From contig NZ_LR701479.1 of the NCBI RefSeq assembly GCF_902498745.1, forward strand, positions 1,695,663 to 1,759,662: a stretch of DNA of 64,000 bases, in the 5' to 3' direction. Below the pieces are notes generated by a model, which worked only from the letters and a program-made list of their open reading frames with translations, ran no database searches and was not told the origin of the DNA. Of the stretch, positions 1-14,307 are shown one piece after another. Position 1 is the stretch's first letter, and each line of letters opens with the position of its first letter. A program made the position numbers and the translations under genes. Source of the DNA: Erythrobacter sp. EC-HK427. Lineage in GTDB: Bacteria; Pseudomonadota; Alphaproteobacteria; Sphingomonadales; Sphingomonadaceae.

Positions 1-958
1 CGATATTGCTGGTGTGATCGCCTGCGCTGACCTTGAAGACGTAGCAGAGTTCGTGGGCAGAGCGGTAGAAGTTGCCCATGCCCGGATCCTTGACCCAGAC
101 GATCAGGTTCTTTGTTTCAAGAAATATCCCATCGGCTGCCGCGAACATGTAAGGTGCCGCCCGCCAATCGGTGAACACATAACAGAGGGCACCTGCAAGA
201 CAATGCGGTGCCACAGCAGCAAACGCTGGACGGATCAGTGTAGCGCCGAACTCGGGGAGTGGGACATCACCTGCCCCCGCCAGGAAGTCATCGTGTTTGA
301 CCCTGCCATTGCCCGAGACGTTGTTCTTGATACGGCACCCATAAGGCGGATCGGTCAGGACCATCCGGACGAGTTCGCCATCCAGTAACCCGGCGATCAA
401 TTCGCTGTTGCGGCAGTCACCGACTGCAAGCTTGTGATCACCAATTGACCAGCGGTCGCCGGTGCGACACACCGGAACGGCCTTGTCATCAAGCAGTTCG
501 ACGCTGTCTTCGTCGACAACGTCATCATCGAATGAGAGAAGGCCATCGATCTCGAACGTGTCGAACCCTGTGAGCTCAACATCGTAGCCGAGCTCGATCA
601 GACCCGAGAGTTCCGAGCGCAGCAGTTCCTTTGACCAGCCGGCGGCCTCAGCGAGCTTGTTGTCTGCGATGATATAGGCCCGCCTTTCAGCCTCGCTCAT
701 CTGCCCCAGGCTGATTACTGGAACGTGGGTCTCACCGCTCTGGATAGCTGCTTCAAGGCGTCCGTGGCCGGCAAGCAGGTTGCCACCATCATCGATAAGC
801 AGGGGGTTGGTCCAGCCCCTGGTCTCGAGGCTTCTTTGCAGTTTCCGGATTTGAGCGCGCGAGTGCGTCCGGGGGTTGTCCGAATACGGCTTAAGATCAT
901 CAACCGAGCACCACCGGATGCTCAGCTCGGTAAACTGCGGGAAATTTGATTTGGGCAT
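1..958 (-). CDS. ParB-domain / DNA methyltransferase fusion, 3' end outside the window
   Basis: The frame reads open from ATG at 958 to the left edge, about 319 residues, with no stop. Residues about 10-105 look like a ParB/Srx-type domain: GHGR at 64-67 and ADNKLAE at 98-104. A methyltransferase follows with the catalytic motif DPPY at 203-206. This architecture is known for adenine- or cytosine-N4 DNA methylases of prophages, integrated elements and some solitary host modification systems. AGGTGG lies just upstream of the ATG. The order (catalytic motif first) suggests that the SAM-binding FxGxG motif lies in the missing C-terminal part. No restriction enzyme is visible here. Target site and recognition domain cannot be judged. 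It stands apart in function from the metabolic genes to its right and may mark the edge of an island. Confidence 0.85.
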   Translation of the reverse strand, partial: MPKSNFPQFTELSIRWCSVDDLKPYSDNPRTHSRAQIRKLQRSLETRGWTNPLLIDDGGNLLAGHGRLEAAIQSGETHVPVISLGQMSEAERRAYIIADNKLAEAAGWSKELLRSELSGLIELGYDVELTGFDTFEIDGLLSFDDDVVDEDSVELLDDKAVPVCRTGDRWSIGDHKLAVGDCRNSELIAGLLDGELVRMVLTDPPYGCRIKNNVSGNGRVKHDDFLAGAGDVPLPEFGATLIRPAFAAVAPHCLAGALCYVFTDWRAAPYMFAAADGIFLETKNLIVWVKDPGMGNFYRSAHELCYVFKVSAGDHTSNI

Positions 959-1304
959 AGCAAGCCACCTTTCGAAAAGCGTTTCAATCACGTTTTCTGT
1001 GGTGGGTTTGCGTCTTTGGACGTCAGATCAAATACAGAACAGTCTGGGAAGAGGCAACCCGAAACTTGCTCGATTGCCATGAGAAACTCGGGGACTTCCC
1101 GGCAAGGGCGTCAATCTTCCCAGCAACCCAAACATGGGAAACGGCCGACAAAGCACGGAAATCTGCGGCTTGCGTCTTCCCGGAACGCCTCATCACGTGC
1201 CGGACTAGCCGGTTTTCCCACTACTTTCCCACGGACATGGGAAAATTACGCAGAGAGCGGTTCGCAGCAGACCGACTGCTCCGCCAAGCACCCGAGGCCA
1301 TGCA
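959..1304. other. Gene-free stretch with clustered TTCCC/GGGAA pentamers
   Basis: I see no convincing gene in these 346 bases. Within 1046-1243 there are eight copies of TTCCC or its complement GGGAA (at 1046, 1096, 1117, 1136, 1177, 1215, 1226 and 1239), several as inverted pairs such as ATGGGAA facing TTTCCCA. This is upstream of the methyltransferase gene and downstream of malQ, so it could be an operator region for the methyltransferase or a remnant of a mobile element. Function unknown. Confidence 0.5.
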
Positions 1305-3284
1305 TCAATTTCGGTTGGCTATCGCTGCCACCCGTGCCGATACTTGCGGTTCTTGCAGGAGTTCATCGAGCGGGGCGGACAGTCTGCGACGCCAATTGGG
1401 ATGTTCGGTTGTGGTACCCGGCAGATTGGGCTGTTCGGCCTCTGCCAGCAAGTCCTCCAGCGGCGCGATGGCGAGCAAGGCGGGCGTTTTGGCGACATGA
1501 TCGAGGGCTGCAATAACAACAGGTTCGGGATCATCAGGGGCTGGCCGCGGCCCCTCGGCCATTGTCGACCACAAAAGTCCCCGGTCCCAGTCCCGAATCT
1601 CTTCGGCCTTCTGACGGTCAACATCGTCGGGCAGACGACCGAGCGTGTCGGCCCAATCAAGATCGCGTCCGCGCCACCATCCGGCGACCGTCGGCGTATC
1701 GTGCGTTCCGGTCATTGCCACGCTGTTGGCCGGATAATCGCTTGCGCCGATGAAACCGTTATCGGCGGCGCGCTCAAACCACAGGACCCGCATTCCCAGC
1801 ATGTTGCGCTCGGAAACGGCCTCGGTGAACCCATGCGGACTGGTGCCCAGATCCTCGGCGATGATCAGCGCTGAAGCGCGGTGGGCTTCGAGTGTGACCA
1901 GACGCAAGAGATCGTGAAACGGATAGCTGAGATAGGCGCCCTGCGCCGAACTGCCGCCAGCGGGAATGACCCACAGACGCGCAAGGCCAAATGCATGGTC
2001 GATCCGCAGACCGCCTGCGCTGCGCAGCGCCGATCTCAGCATGGCGATCCACGGGGAATAGCCGCTGCTACGCAGGCCGTCGGGGGAAAACCCCGTGATC
2101 GACCAGTTCTGCCCGAGCGGCCCTAACGGATCCGGCGGAGCGCCGATCGTGAGGCCCTGCAACATGGTATCAGGCATCGACCAGCAATCGCTGCCGCCGC
2201 AATGCACGCCAACGGCAAGGTCGGTGACGAGGCCTATCGCCATGCCTGCGGCGGTCGCTTCGCGCTGCGCTGTGTCCAGTCCTTCGCGGGCCAGCCACTG
2301 CGCGTAGAGGTGGATTGCCACTTCCTCGCTGTTTTCCGACGCGAAACGTTGCACCGCCGCGCTGTCAGGACTCCTGTACTCCGCCGGCCATGCGCGCCAG
2401 TCGGCGCTGCCAAGGGCGCGGAAGTGGCAATAGAGCGCGTCGAACAGCGCGTGCCGGTGCAAGGCCGGGCCTTCGTCCGCGCTCGCCGCTTTTATCAACG
2501 CACGCTTGTCCGCGCCGAGAGCGGCAAAGCTCTTGCGCAGCGCGGCGAGCCGGCCTGGCATGGCCTTGGGCCAGTCGATGAGTTCTGCGGTTTGCGGGCT
2601 GCTGTCGAGGGGCGGCAGACCCAGAAGCGCCGGATCGCCCATCGCCGTGTTGAGGAAAGTCCGGCTGGAAGGCGAGTAGGGGCTGAAATCCTCGCCCACC
2701 CCCGGAAACAGGGCGTGCACCGGATTGATCGCCACGGCACCGCAGCCCAGACGGCCAAGCGTTTGGACGGCACCTGCCAGTTCGCCAAATCCGCCGAAGG
2801 CTTGCGCTCCCTCTCCGCGCAAAGCCGGGATCTGGATCGAGGTGCCCCAAAAGCGCCGCCCATCGCCGGTGGGTAGCGGGCACTGGCGCGGCGCGACTGC
2901 CAGACGGAGGTGCTGGCGATCAATGGCCATGTCGTAATAGCCGGGCTTGAAGATAGGGGCCAACTGGCCGTCCGTGATGGGCAGCACTTCGCGCGTGCCG
3001 TCTTCGTCCGTTAGCTCGGCGCTGATCGCGCGTGTGTGCATAGGTGTCGGCAATCCCGCATCGGTTACCACCATGGGCGGAAGGCCGTTACCGCGCTCGG
3101 CAAGCCGTGCAAGGCTCGCCTTGATCTGGCGTGTGCTCGTGGTCTCATGGCCCAGCGCATCCAGAATGGCGGTCAATGCATCGTCGTCAACCTGCTGATC
3201 GCATCCATCGACATCCCGCCAGTGGCGCGCGAGACCCGCCGCCGCCGCCAGTTCGTGCAATTCGGGATTCGTCGCTTTGGCCAT
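1305..3284 (-). CDS. malQ: 4-alpha-glucanotransferase (amylomaltase), GH77
   Basis: 659 residues. The enzyme moves alpha-1,4-glucan chains between maltodextrins and releases glucose, feeding or trimming substrates for glycogen phosphorylase in the cytoplasm. GH77 catalytic residues are visible: nucleophile Asp429 in LRIDH, acid/base Glu477 in IAEDLG, and Asp529 in GTHDT. The substrate-loop segment SPYSPSSR (201-208) and NPVHALFP are also typical. An N-terminal extension of about 140 residues precedes the barrel, as in the longer bacterial MalQ group. It is divergent from glgP across a 214-base region and is the only glycogen gene here on the minus strand, so it has its own promoter. Confidence 0.93.
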   Translation of the reverse strand: MAKATNPELHELAAAAGLARHWRDVDGCDQQVDDDALTAILDALGHETTSTRQIKASLARLAERGNGLPPMVVTDAGLPTPMHTRAISAELTDEDGTREVLPITDGQLAPIFKPGYYDMAIDRQHLRLAVAPRQCPLPTGDGRRFWGTSIQIPALRGEGAQAFGGFGELAGAVQTLGRLGCGAVAINPVHALFPGVGEDFSPYSPSSRTFLNTAMGDPALLGLPPLDSSPQTAELIDWPKAMPGRLAALRKSFAALGADKRALIKAASADEGPALHRHALFDALYCHFRALGSADWRAWPAEYRSPDSAAVQRFASENSEEVAIHLYAQWLAREGLDTAQREATAAGMAIGLVTDLAVGVHCGGSDCWSMPDTMLQGLTIGAPPDPLGPLGQNWSITGFSPDGLRSSGYSPWIAMLRSALRSAGGLRIDHAFGLARLWVIPAGGSSAQGAYLSYPFHDLLRLVTLEAHRASALIIAEDLGTSPHGFTEAVSERNMLGMRVLWFERAADNGFIGASDYPANSVAMTGTHDTPTVAGWWRGRDLDWADTLGRLPDDVDRQKAEEIRDWDRGLLWSTMAEGPRPAPDDPEPVVIAALDHVAKTPALLAIAPLEDLLAEAEQPNLPGTTTEHPNWRRRLSAPLDELLQEPQVSARVAAIANRN

Positions 3285-3498
3285 AGCGCCATCAACATCC
3301 CGCCCAGCCTAGGGTTTGGCAACCGTCTGGCGCGCCAAATGCGGGCATGAATACGAAGGCATAGACAAATCTGCGGTTGCTATCCGCACGGCACACAGAC
3401 TAGTCTGCGGCAGGGCAAGGGTAATCCAAATCAAGCCTGAAATCTGCGGGGGCCGCCTTCGGCTCGCCGTGCCAATCGTGTCCAGGAGTCTGTGGTTC
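3285..3498. promoter_or_regulatory. Divergent malQ/glgP control region with palindrome and repeats
   Basis: This region separates the malQ and glgP starts. It holds a perfect 12-base palindrome CAGACTAGTCTG at 3396-3407 and three direct copies of TCTGCGG at 3370, 3404 and 3443, with the inverted form ATCCGCA between the first two. Such an arrangement suits a dimeric regulator, for example a LacI-type maltose/glycogen regulator, but no regulator gene is nearby. No clean -35/-10 pair was assigned. AGGAG at 3484-3488 belongs to glgP. Confidence 0.4.
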
Positions 3499-5910
3499 GT
3501 GCAAATCAGTCCCAATCCCGAGGCCGAACTGCTCGAAGCGCGAATTCTTGACGTTCTAAGGCACCGGGTCGGTAAAGACGAGCGCGCTGCCAAACCGCAT
3601 GACTGGTTTAACGCCGCCGTATTGGCGCTCCGCGACGATGTGATCGATCGCTGGATGGAATCGACCCGCAAGACCTACGAGGCTGATGGTAAGCGGGTCT
3701 ATTACCTCAGCCTTGAATTCCTGATCGGTCGCCTGCTTCGCGATGCCATGACCAATCTCGGGCTGGTGCGCGAGATGGAACAGGCGCTGCGGGGGCACGG
3801 GCTCGATCTATCCGCCTTGGAAGAGCTGGAGCCTGACGCTGCTCTGGGTAATGGCGGGCTTGGCCGTCTGGCTGCATGTTTTATGGAAAGCCTCGCCAGC
3901 CTCGATATCCCCGCTTACGGATACGGCATCCGTTATGTGAACGGGATGTTCCGCCAGCGCGTAGACGATGGCTGGCAGGTGGAACTGCCGGAAACCTGGC
4001 TGGCACATGGTAACCCGTGGGAATTCGAACGGCGCGAGAGTTCCTACAGGATCGGCTATGGCGGCGAGGTCATCGCCGATGGTGACGCTGTGGCATGGCG
4101 GCCCGCCGAGCAGGTTGAAGCCACGGCGTTTGATACCCCGGTCGTCGGTTGGCGCGGGAAGCGGGTCAATACGCTGCGGCTGTGGAGCGCCAGTGCGCTC
4201 GATCCGATCCGGCTCGATGCGTTCAACGCGGGCGATCACCTTGGCGCGCTGGCTGACCAGATGCGCGCGGACAGTCTGGTGCGGGTGCTGTATCCGGCGG
4301 ACTCCAGTCCGGCCGGGCAGGAACTGCGGCTGCGGCAGGAATACTTTTTCACGTCGGCTTCAATCCAGGACATTTTCCGCCGCCATATGCAGCATCACGG
4401 CGATGTCCGCACTTTGCCAGACAAGGCGGCGATCCAGCTCAACGATACGCACCCGGCTGTCGCCGTGGCTGAGATCATGCGCATCCTGATCGACATTCAT
4501 GCGCTGGGGTATGATGAGGCATGGGATATTACGCAGCGGACCGTCGGCTACACCAACCATACCCTGCTGCCTGAAGCGCTCGAATCCTGGCCGCTGCCGC
4601 TGTTCGAGCGGCTGCTGCCGCGCCATATGCAGATCATCTATGCGATCAATTCCCGCGTGCTGCGTGAAGCGCGCAAAATCGGCATGGATGACGCCGAGGT
4701 CTCGGCGATCTCGCTGATCGACGAAGGTGGAGACCGCCGGGTGCGGATGGCCAACCTTGCCTTTGCCGGCGCGCATAGCGTCAACGGGGTTGCGGCGCTG
4801 CACACCGATCTGATGAAAAGCACGGTGTTTTCCAGCCTGCACAAGCTGTACCCCGGCAAGATCAACAACAAGACCAACGGCGTTACGCCGCGCCGCTGGC
4901 TGCAACAGTGCAATCCCGGGCTGACGGCAACGCTGCGCGATGCGATTGGCGATGCCTTCCTCGACGATGCAGAGCAGCTTGTTGCGCTCAACGCGGTGGC
5001 GGGTGACGCAATTCTCGGTGAACGTATTGCCGAGGTGAAGCGTGCCAACAAGGTGGCGCTTGCCGCCCATTTGAAAGACCTCACGGGCATCCGCCTGAAC
5101 CCCGACGCTCTGTTCGATGTTCAAGTCAAACGCATTCACGAATACAAGCGGCAACTGCTCAACCTTGTCGAGACCGTCGCGCTCTATGACCAGATCCGCA
5201 GCCACCCGGAGCGCGATTGGGTGCCGCGGGTGAAAATTTTCGGCGGCAAGGCAGCGTCGAGCTATCACAACGCCAAGCTGATCATCAAACTGGCCAACGA
5301 CATCGCGCGGCGGATCAACGCCGACCCGTCGGTTGGCGGCGTGCTCAAAGTGGTGTTCGTCCCCAATTACAATGTCAGTCTGGCCGAGCGGATCATTCCG
5401 GCCGCTGACCTGTCCGAACAGATTTCGACCGCCGGGATGGAAGCCTCGGGCACGGGCAATATGAAGTTCGCCTTGAACGGCGCGCTGACGATCGGCACGC
5501 TCGACGGGGCCAATATCGAAATCAAGGATCGTGTCGGAGACGAGAATATCGTGATCTTCGGCCTGACTGCGGATGAAGTCGCCGCGCAGCGGGCGAACGG
5601 TTATGACCCGCGCGCGCTGATCGAAGGCAACCGCGAGCTGCACCAGGCGGTGGAGGCGATTTCTTTGGGCGTATTCTCGCCAGACGACCCGCATCGCTAC
5701 ACCGGCTTGATGGACGGGCTCTACAACAGCGACTGGTTCATGCTCGCCGCCGATTTCGAAAGCTACGCCGCCGCGCAGCGCGACGTCGAGCGTCGCTGGC
5801 GCGACCAGCAAGGCTGGCGCAAGAGCGCAATACACAACATCGCCAATGTCGGCTGGTTTTCGTCCGACCGCACCATCGCGGAATATGCGAAGGATATCTG
5901 GAAAGTCTGA
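3499..5910 (+). CDS. glgP: Glycogen/starch phosphorylase, GT35
   Basis: 803 residues from GTG at 3499, chosen because AGGAG (3484-3488) lies 10 bases upstream and the family starts close to this point; the frame is open further up to 3316 but that stretch does not look like phosphorylase. The enzyme releases glucose 1-phosphate from glycogen using phosphate and pyridoxal phosphate. The PLP-binding lysine is Lys656 in GNMKFALNGA, within the family signature EASGTGNMKFALNGA. LEFLIGR and NGGLGRLAACF mark the N-terminal domain. It heads the operon glgP-glgB-glgC-glgA-pgm-glgX; glgB begins 5 bases after its stop. Product glucose 1-phosphate is the substrate of the pgm gene product downstream. Confidence 0.95.
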   Translation: MQISPNPEAELLEARILDVLRHRVGKDERAAKPHDWFNAAVLALRDDVIDRWMESTRKTYEADGKRVYYLSLEFLIGRLLRDAMTNLGLVREMEQALRGHGLDLSALEELEPDAALGNGGLGRLAACFMESLASLDIPAYGYGIRYVNGMFRQRVDDGWQVELPETWLAHGNPWEFERRESSYRIGYGGEVIADGDAVAWRPAEQVEATAFDTPVVGWRGKRVNTLRLWSASALDPIRLDAFNAGDHLGALADQMRADSLVRVLYPADSSPAGQELRLRQEYFFTSASIQDIFRRHMQHHGDVRTLPDKAAIQLNDTHPAVAVAEIMRILIDIHALGYDEAWDITQRTVGYTNHTLLPEALESWPLPLFERLLPRHMQIIYAINSRVLREARKIGMDDAEVSAISLIDEGGDRRVRMANLAFAGAHSVNGVAALHTDLMKSTVFSSLHKLYPGKINNKTNGVTPRRWLQQCNPGLTATLRDAIGDAFLDDAEQLVALNAVAGDAILGERIAEVKRANKVALAAHLKDLTGIRLNPDALFDVQVKRIHEYKRQLLNLVETVALYDQIRSHPERDWVPRVKIFGGKAASSYHNAKLIIKLANDIARRINADPSVGGVLKVVFVPNYNVSLAERIIPAADLSEQISTAGMEASGTGNMKFALNGALTIGTLDGANIEIKDRVGDENIVIFGLTADEVAAQRANGYDPRALIEGNRELHQAVEAISLGVFSPDDPHRYTGLMDGLYNSDWFMLAADFESYAAAQRDVERRWRDQQGWRKSAIHNIANVGWFSSDRTIAEYAKDIWKV

Positions 5911-5915
5911 GGCTC

Positions 5916-8069
5916 ATGAAGCCATCGGGAGAGGCTATTGCTGCGTTGCTGGAAGGGACCCACGCCGACCCCTTCTCGCTGCTTGGCGTTCACGACGGGC
6001 CGGACGGTTCTTTCGCCCGGGCGGTGTTGCCCGGGGCAGAAACCGCAGAGGCGCATGACCTCTCGGGCAAGAAGCTGGGCAAGCTGAAGCGCAGCGATGA
6101 TCGCGGCCTGTTCGAAGGCAAGGTCAAAGGTGCCCGCCAACCGGTCAAATACCGCTGCACTGCAGGCACGCACGAATGGTGGGTGACCGATGCCTACAGC
6201 TTCGGCCCGGTGCTGGGCCCGACCGACGATTTCCTGATCGCCGAAGGCACGCATCTGCGCCTGTTCGACAAACTTGGGGCGCATCTGATCGAGCATCAGG
6301 GCGCGAGCGGCGTCCACTTCGCCGTCTGGGCACCCAATGCCAGGCTCGTCAGCCTGGTCGGTGACTTCAACGATTGGGATCATCGCCGCCACCCGATGCG
6401 TCTGCGCGTCGATATCGGGGTGTGGGAGATCTTCATTCCGGATATCGGCGCCGGTCGGGCCTACAAGTTCAGGATTGTTGCAGCCGATGGCACTGTGCTG
6501 CCGCTCAAGGCCGATCCCTATGCCTTCGCCGCCGAACTGCGCCCCGCCACCGCATCGGTAACCGAGCAGCCAGCCAAGCCCGATTGGGGCGACGCCGCGC
6601 ACCGCGCGCATTGGGCCAGTGCCGACGCCCGCCGCGAGCCCATGTCGATTTACGAGGTTCACCCCGGATCGTGGCAGCGCGACGAGAATGGCTGGTTCCA
6701 GACGTGGGACACCATGGCCGAGACGCTGATCCCCTATGCGGCTAAGATGGGCTTCACCCATATCGAGTTCCTCCCGGTCAGCGAGCATCCCTACGATCCG
6801 AGCTGGGGTTATCAGACCACCGGGCTATACGCTCCGTCAGCGCGGTTTGGCGGGCCTGACGGGTTCGCGCGGTTCATCGACGGTGCGCACCGCGCGGGGA
6901 TTTCGGTGCTGATCGACTGGGTTCCGGCGCACTTTCCCGTCGACGAACACGGGCTGGCCCTGTTCGATGGCACTGCGCTTTACGAACACGAAGATCCCCG
7001 GCTCGGCTTTCATCCCGACTGGAACACGGCGATTTACAATTTCGGGCGGCGCGAAGTGGCCAGCTTCCTTGTCAACAACGCACTGTTCTGGGCCGAGCAC
7101 TACCATGTCGATGGACTGCGCGTCGATGCGGTCGCCTCGATGCTTTACCGCGATTACAGCCGCAAGGACGGGGAATGGATTCCCAACGCGCAAGGCGGCC
7201 GTGAAAACTGGGAAGCGGTCGATTTCCTGCGGCAGATGAACACGGCGCTGTATGGCAGCCACGCCGGGATTGTGACGATTGCCGAGGAATCGACCTCATG
7301 GCCCGGAGTCTCCAAGCCGGTGCATGAAGACGGTCTTGGTTTCGGGTTCAAGTGGAACATGGGTTTCATGCATGACACGCTGCAATATATGGCGCGTGAT
7401 CCGGTGCACCGGAAATTCCATCACGACGAGATCACGTTCGGGCTGGTTTATGCCTTCAGCGAAAATTTCGTCCTGCCGCTCAGCCATGACGAAGTCGTTC
7501 ATGGAAAGGGCTCGCTGCTCAGCAAGATGAGCGGGGACGACTGGCAGAAATTCGCCAATCTGCGCGCTTACTATGGGCTGATGTGGGGCTATCCTGGCAA
7601 GAAGCTGCTGTTTATGGGACAGGAATTTGCCCAGCGCCGCGAATGGAGTGAGGAACGCGCGCTCGACTGGGAACTGTTGGATAGCCCCGCACACGCGGGC
7701 GTGAGCCGCTTGGTGCAGGATCTCAATCACCTCTATCGCGAAAAGCCGGCGCTCCATGCACGCGACTGCGAGGCAGAGGGCTTCGAATGGCTGGTGGTTG
7801 ATGATGCTTCTGCCTCGGTCTTCGCGTGGCTCCGCAAGGCCCCCGGCGCGCCGCCGATTGCGGTCGTCAGCAATATGACGCCGGCGCTCCACAGCCACTA
7901 CCGGTTGCCATTGCCCTGCGATGGGACGTGGCGCGAAGTGCTCAACAGCGATGCGGAGATTTATGGCGGCAGCGGCCAGGGGAACCTTGGCGCGATCAAG
8001 GTAGAGCATGGCGCAGCGCAAATCGTGCTGCCGCCGCTCGCAACGGTGATGTTCGAATTTGCAGGATAA
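5916..8069 (+). CDS. glgB: 1,4-alpha-glucan branching enzyme, GH13
   Basis: 717 residues, the usual length. It makes alpha-1,6 branch points in glycogen. Domains: an N1 region (about 15-105), a CBM48 domain (about 125-215; [20 protein letters not shown]), the GH13 barrel (about 240-590) and a C-terminal beta domain. Catalytic residues: nucleophile Asp404 in GLRVDAV, acid/base Glu457 in TIAEES and Asp525 in [12 protein letters not shown]. It starts 5 bases after glgP and 37 bases precede glgC, so it is most likely co-transcribed. Confidence 0.96.
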   Translation: MKPSGEAIAALLEGTHADPFSLLGVHDGPDGSFARAVLPGAETAEAHDLSGKKLGKLKRSDDRGLFEGKVKGARQPVKYRCTAGTHEWWVTDAYSFGPVLGPTDDFLIAEGTHLRLFDKLGAHLIEHQGASGVHFAVWAPNARLVSLVGDFNDWDHRRHPMRLRVDIGVWEIFIPDIGAGRAYKFRIVAADGTVLPLKADPYAFAAELRPATASVTEQPAKPDWGDAAHRAHWASADARREPMSIYEVHPGSWQRDENGWFQTWDTMAETLIPYAAKMGFTHIEFLPVSEHPYDPSWGYQTTGLYAPSARFGGPDGFARFIDGAHRAGISVLIDWVPAHFPVDEHGLALFDGTALYEHEDPRLGFHPDWNTAIYNFGRREVASFLVNNALFWAEHYHVDGLRVDAVASMLYRDYSRKDGEWIPNAQGGRENWEAVDFLRQMNTALYGSHAGIVTIAEESTSWPGVSKPVHEDGLGFGFKWNMGFMHDTLQYMARDPVHRKFHHDEITFGLVYAFSENFVLPLSHDEVVHGKGSLLSKMSGDDWQKFANLRAYYGLMWGYPGKKLLFMGQEFAQRREWSEERALDWELLDSPAHAGVSRLVQDLNHLYREKPALHARDCEAEGFEWLVVDDASASVFAWLRKAPGAPPIAVVSNMTPALHSHYRLPLPCDGTWREVLNSDAEIYGGSGQGNLGAIKVEHGAAQIVLPPLATVMFEFAG

Positions 8070-8106
8070 CAAACGCCAGAATGGCGTGAACCGGGAGAGA
8101 GTAGGT

Positions 8107-9369
8107 ATGGTCGAGATACGACAATCGCCGCTGGCGCGTGATGCAATGGCCTATGTTCTGGCAGGCGGGCGCGGAAGCCGCCTGCTCGAATTGACGGACC
8201 GCCGGGCCAAACCGGCCGTCTATTTCGGCGGGATGTCGCGGATTATCGATTTCGCCCTGTCAAACGCGATCAATTCGGGCATTCGCCGTATCGGCGTCGC
8301 CACCCAGTACAAGGCGCACTCGCTGATCCGGCATATGAACCGCGCCTGGAACTTCATGCGGCCCGAACGCAATGAAAGTTTCGACATCCTGCCCGCCTCG
8401 CAGCGCATTTCTGAGCAGCTTTGGTACGAAGGCACAGCGGATGCGGTGTACCAGAACATCGATATCATCCAGTCGCATATGCCCAAATACATGGTCATTC
8501 TGGCGGGCGATCACATCTACAAGATGGATTACGAGCTGATGCTGCAACAGCACGTCAATTCGGGCGCGGATGTGACGGTGGGCTGCCTTGTCGTGCCGCG
8601 CGAAGAAGCGACTGGCTTCGGCGTGATGGCGGTCGACAAGAAGGGTGTGATCACAGATTTTGTCGAAAAGCCTGCGGACCCGCCCGCCATTCCCGGCGAT
8701 CCCGACCATGCCCTTGCTTCGATGGGGATCTACGTTTTCGAGACCGCCTTCCTGTTCGAACAGCTGCGCCGCGATGCAGCCACGCCGGGGTCAAAACGCG
8801 ATTTCGGCGGCGACATCATCCCCTACATCGTCAAGCACGGCAAGGCGGTGGCCCACCGGTTCACCGACAGTTGCGTCCGCGCTGCCGAGCAGATCGAGGA
8901 ATACTGGCGCGATGTCGGAACGCTTGACGCCTATTTCGATGCCAATCTTGATCTGACCGACACCGTCCCCAAACTCAATCTGTACGATCGCGATTGGCCG
9001 ATCTGGACTGACCAGATCGTCGCAGCTCCGGCCAAGTTCGTCCATGACGAGGAGGGCCGCAGAGGCCACGCGATCTCCTCGCTGATCAGTCAGGATTGTA
9101 TCGTTTCGGGCGCGGTGGCGCAGCGCAGCTTGCTGTTTACCGGCGTCAAGATGGGCAGCTTTTCCAGTGTCAATGAGGCGGTGATCCTGCCGCACTGCAA
9201 CATTGGTCGCGGTGCGCGCCTCAACCGGGTCATCCTCGACTCGGGGGTTCGCATCCCCGAGGGTATGGTGGTCGGCGAAGATCCGGAGCTCGATGCCAAG
9301 CGGTTCCGCCGCAGCGAGAGCGGCGTATGCCTGATCACCCGCGCCATGATCGAGCAACTCAAGGCCTGA
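8107..9369 (+). CDS. glgC: Glucose-1-phosphate adenylyltransferase (ADP-glucose synthase)
   Basis: 420 residues from ATG 8107. GGGAGAGA at 8093-8100 picks this start; the frame also opens at 8059 but that would overlap glgB and lacks homology. The enzyme makes ADP-glucose from ATP and glucose 1-phosphate and is normally the regulated step of glycogen synthesis. Visible motifs: nucleotide-binding [14 protein letters not shown] with the basic stretch [11 protein letters not shown], the catalytic region GTADAVYQN, and substrate-site FVEKP. The C-terminal left-handed beta-helix covers roughly the last 120 residues. glgA follows after two bases. Confidence 0.96.
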   Translation: MVEIRQSPLARDAMAYVLAGGRGSRLLELTDRRAKPAVYFGGMSRIIDFALSNAINSGIRRIGVATQYKAHSLIRHMNRAWNFMRPERNESFDILPASQRISEQLWYEGTADAVYQNIDIIQSHMPKYMVILAGDHIYKMDYELMLQQHVNSGADVTVGCLVVPREEATGFGVMAVDKKGVITDFVEKPADPPAIPGDPDHALASMGIYVFETAFLFEQLRRDAATPGSKRDFGGDIIPYIVKHGKAVAHRFTDSCVRAAEQIEEYWRDVGTLDAYFDANLDLTDTVPKLNLYDRDWPIWTDQIVAAPAKFVHDEEGRRGHAISSLISQDCIVSGAVAQRSLLFTGVKMGSFSSVNEAVILPHCNIGRGARLNRVILDSGVRIPEGMVVGEDPELDAKRFRRSESGVCLITRAMIEQLKA

Positions 9370-9371
9370 CG

Positions 9372-14244
<4,873 letters not shown>

Positions 14245-14307
14245 TGGCCCTGCCAGAGCAAATGCACCTGATTGGCGGATGATGTATGCGCGTTTTGCGC
14301 CAAGTGC

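Noticed and set aside
1016-1516. Plus-strand frames across the malQ 3' end
   Set aside because: They run into malQ, have skewed Ser/Arg/Pro composition and no start signal.
4360-5835. 491-codon open frame opposite glgP
   Set aside because: Shadow of the phosphorylase gene; no family signature.
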